Shown piece after piece: positions 61,612-64,000 of a stretch of 64,000 bases of DNA. The stretch comes from Escherichia ruysiae (lineage in GTDB: Bacteria > Pseudomonadota > Gammaproteobacteria > Enterobacterales > Enterobacteriaceae), in assembly GCF_902498915.1 (NCBI RefSeq), contig NZ_CABVLQ010000001.1; one strand, 5' to 3'. Every line of letters begins with the position of its first letter. Positions within the stretch are counted from its first letter, which is position 1. Below the pieces are notes generated by a model, which did no database searches, was not told the DNA's origin, and was given only the letters and a program-made list of their open reading frames with translations. Both the position numbers and the translations under genes were made by a program.

Positions 61612-64000
61612 GATTTCACCTGCGACGCCGGAACATATTCGCACTGCGCCACCATCTCCACGGGGCCGTTAAACGCCGTCACCTGCTCCACTGTTCCGTT
61701 GTACTTCTCAATTTCCACCAGCGTAGTGTGCGCACTGGTCGCCTGCGCCAGCTGCGAAGTTCCGATGTCGATGGTCAACACGTTGGGGTTACCGTATTTG
61801 CACAGCGCACCAGGCTCGCCACCTTTATCTGGATCGTACCATGCCCCTTCGTGAATTCGCGCCACGCCGGGTGCATAGCGGTCAGAAACCACTGCCCCTG
61901 CCAACACCTGACCGCGAGCGTTAAAGACGCGTACCACATCACCGTTACGAATACCGCGCGCACTGGCATCCTGCGGGCTAATAAATACTGGCTCTTTACC
62001 CGCTACCGTATATTGCTGACGCAGGGTTTCAGATTCACATAACTGTGAGTGAAGTCGGAAATCGGGATGCACAGATTGCAGATGCAACGGATACTTTTGC
62101 GAGCCAGGCCCACCGTGGGAACGTTCGATTTTCTCAAACCACATCGGATGCCCCTGACAATCGTCATAGTTCATGTCGGCGATGGTTTTCGAGTAGATCT
62201 CAATCAGGCCACTCGGCGTGCCCAGCGGTTCGAGATCCGGATCTTCGCGGAATGCCTGGTGGCGAACGAACATCTGCGGATGGTCAAACTCGACGTACTC
62301 TTTGTTATTCCAGAAGTCATCAAACGCGGGCAGATGAACGCCGCGTCCTTTACCCTGTTGTACACCTTCCTGCCAGATGCGTTTCAGCCAGCCCATTTCG
62401 TCCAGCCCTTCGGTAAAGGCTTCTTCGCGATTAAAGCGGCGGCACAGCTCGCGGAAAATATCAAAGTCGTTGCGCGCCTCGAACTGCGGCGGCACGACCT
62501 GTTTCATGGCGATAATGCCACGGTTGGAGTGGTTGCCGTACTGGTCGAGATCGTTACGCTCAAACTGCGTGGTCGCAGGCAGCACGATGTCGGCAAAGCG
62601 GCAGGTTGAGGTCCACTGGTTATCTATGGCGATAACCGTTTCCAGCTTGCGCCAGCCTTCAATAATGCGGTTGATCTGCTGATGGCGATGGAACGGGTTA
62701 GTTCCGGCAAAAATACACATTTTCAGCGGCGGCAGTTTTACCGATTTACCGTTCCAGTTGATCACTTTCCCCGGTTCGAGGATCGCATCGATAAAACGGG
62801 CAATCGGAATGGTGCTGCTGTAGCCTTTGTAGTCACTGTTGTCGTGAACAGGCGGAATCGACGTAGAGCCGGAAAAACCACTCAGAATAACGCCTTTACG
62901 TCCCGGCGTGCCTGCACCGTTATAGTGCCAGCCAAAACCAAAGCCACCACCTGGCAGGCCAATTTGCCCCAGCATCGCCGCCAGAACGACAATCATCCAC
63001 GCCCACTGTTCACCGTGCTGCATACGCTGCACGCACCAGCCAGCAATAATTTGCGTTCTGTTCGCCGCCATCTGCCGCGCCAGCCCACGAATGGTTTCGG
63101 CATCAATGCCGGTCAGTTTTTCAGCCCATGCGGCATCTTTCGGCTGACCGTCTTTCTCACCCAGCAGATACGGCAGGAACTGCTCAAAACCCACACAGTA
63201 GTTAGCGAGGAAGTTTTTGTCGTACAGGTTTTCACTGTACAGCGTATGCGCCAGCGCCAGTTGCAGCGGCACGTCAGTTTGCGGGTTAACCGCAATGTGC
63301 TTCACATGCTCGCGCCCCAGATACTCATGGGTGGATGTGACAACCGGATCGATGCTGATGACCACAACTTCACCGGCGGCGACTTTCGCTTTTAGCTGCT
63401 CGTAATATTCATAAACATCGTGATCCGGGCACCACCAGTTCGCTTGCTGGTTTTTCAGCAAATCGGAGCCCCACAGCACAATGGTTTTGCTGTTCTGCAA
63501 TACCAGCGGCCAGGAGGTTTGCTGTTCATACACTTCCATCGAACCGACTACGCGCGGCAGGATCACCTGCGCAGCACCGGTAGAGTAATCTCCGCCCGTA
63601 CCAACGCTATTACCATGCAAGGCAATAGCTTTCGCCAGCATCCCCGAAGCGTTATGGAACATCCCCGTCGATTGCCAACCACTGGCGGTCAGCAAGGCAC
63701 TCGGCCCGTGAGTTTTCTGCACGCGTTCCAGTTCTTCATAGAACATGTCGAGGGCTTCATCCCAGCTCACGCGCACAAAACGGTTATCACCGCGCTGGGA
63801 TGTGTCGCTCAGATGGCGCTTACGCAGCCAGTCCACGCGTACCATCGGATAACGAATACGCGCCGCGTTGTGTACGTGATCCGGCAATCCGGCGATCATT
63901 TTCGACGGATATTTATCCAGTTCGAACGGTTTTGCCGCCACAAAGCGACCATCCTTCACCGTCGCGCGGATAGCCCCCCAGTGCGATCCGGTCAGAATGC
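61608..64000 (-). CDS. torA: Trimethylamine-N-oxide reductase TorA (partial, lacks N-terminal signal)
   Basis: TorA (848 aa in full) is a periplasmic Mo-bis-MGD enzyme that reduces trimethylamine N-oxide to trimethylamine in anaerobic respiration. About 797 codons are in the window; the Tat signal and the first ~50 residues lie beyond position 64000. The visible part starts at ILTGSHWGAIRATVKDGRFV. The molybdenum-ligating Ser is in GGDYSTGAAQVIL, and cofactor-binding regions such as RRFNREEAF, NPFHRHQQ and QSVHPDFRLHSQL are present. No frame disruption is seen. Confidence 0.97.
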   Translation of the reverse strand, partial: ILTGSHWGAIRATVKDGRFVAAKPFELDKYPSKMIAGLPDHVHNAARIRYPMVRVDWLRKRHLSDTSQRGDNRFVRVSWDEALDMFYEELERVQKTHGPSALLTASGWQSTGMFHNASGMLAKAIALHGNSVGTGGDYSTGAAQVILPRVVGSMEVYEQQTSWPLVLQNSKTIVLWGSDLLKNQQANWWCPDHDVYEYYEQLKAKVAAGEVVVISIDPVVTSTHEYLGREHVKHIAVNPQTDVPLQLALAHTLYSENLYDKNFLANYCVGFEQFLPYLLGEKDGQPKDAAWAEKLTGIDAETIRGLARQMAANRTQIIAGWCVQRMQHGEQWAWMIVVLAAMLGQIGLPGGGFGFGWHYNGAGTPGRKGVILSGFSGSTSIPPVHDNSDYKGYSSTIPIARFIDAILEPGKVINWNGKSVKLPPLKMCIFAGTNPFHRHQQINRIIEGWRKLETVIAIDNQWTSTCRFADIVLPATTQFERNDLDQYGNHSNRGIIAMKQVVPPQFEARNDFDIFRELCRRFNREEAFTEGLDEMGWLKRIWQEGVQQGKGRGVHLPAFDDFWNNKEYVEFDHPQMFVRHQAFREDPDLEPLGTPSGLIEIYSKTIADMNYDDCQGHPMWFEKIERSHGGPGSQKYPLHLQSVHPDFRLHSQLCESETLRQQYTVAGKEPVFISPQDASARGIRNGDVVRVFNARGQVLAGAVVSDRYAPGVARIHEGAWYDPDKGGEPGALCKYGNPNVLTIDIGTSQLAQATSAHTTLVEIEKYNGTVEQVTAFNGPVEMVAQCEYVPASQVKS

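Noticed and set aside
62682..63395. 237-codon plus-strand frame inside torA
   Set aside because: Antisense shadow of a highly conserved Mo enzyme; rich in Arg and His, as is typical of reverse-strand frames.

Overview
The window is a chromosomal segment of an Escherichia species. Gene content and order follow the K-12 block running from flgK to torA, read in the opposite direction. Nearly every protein is recognisable as an E. coli family member. By eye against remembered K-12 proteins, flgA, flgJ, pyrC and the start of ghrA carry more substitutions than expected within E. coli sensu stricto, while putA, opgGH and torA are almost identical. An outlying E. coli phylogroup or a close sister (cryptic-clade) lineage is therefore more likely than a K-12-like strain. 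This is an estimate from memory, not an alignment.

Layout. 1-9.3 kb: flagellar basal body, hook and rod genes (flgK partial, flgJIHGFEDCB on minus; flgA, flgM, flgN on plus) with recognisable sigma-28 promoters for flgK and flgM. 9.3-24.4 kb: housekeeping and envelope genes (murJ, yceM, yceH, rimJ, mdtH, yceB, pyrC, dinI, bssS, solA, yceO, yceJ, yceI, trhO, lpxL, mdtG, msyB, yceK). 24.5-32.6 kb: osmoregulated periplasmic glucan genes (opgH, opgG, opgC), clsC, ymdB and ymdA. 32.6-37.2 kb: both divergent curli operons (csgBAC and csgDEFG), which look intact. 37.2-41.4 kb: ycdZ, ycdY, ycdX, ghrA, tRNA-Ser (GGA) and phoH. 42-45.4 kb: the efeUOB ferrous-iron uptake operon with a Fur box. 45.5-51.5 kb: proline catabolism (putP, putA). 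51.5-55 kb: rutR, ymdF, wrbA, yccJ, agp. 55.1-59.4 kb: an accessory cassette absent from K-12 (permease, LysR regulator, DadA-like FAD dehydrogenase, RidA-like protein). 59.6-64 kb: cbpA, cbpM, torD and torA (partial).

Differences from the reference layout are the main interest. (1) efeU is interrupted by a single in-frame amber codon where the family has Trp; this differs from the frameshift that silences K-12 efeU. (2) The cassette between agp and cbpA occupies the site of K-12 yccE and looks like a small pathway for oxidising a D-amino acid or opine-like secondary amine, with an imine-handling RidA partner. (3) The rutABCDEFG operon is absent although its regulator gene rutR remains. (4) pgaABCD, ycdT and their neighbours are absent between phoH and tRNA-Ser, where a small nested palindrome resembling an IS3-family end remains. 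(5) grxB is absent between mdtH and yceB.

No CRISPR array, prophage, complete insertion sequence, rRNA or replication origin was seen. Small repeats are present: REP/BIME elements and one Box C-like element.
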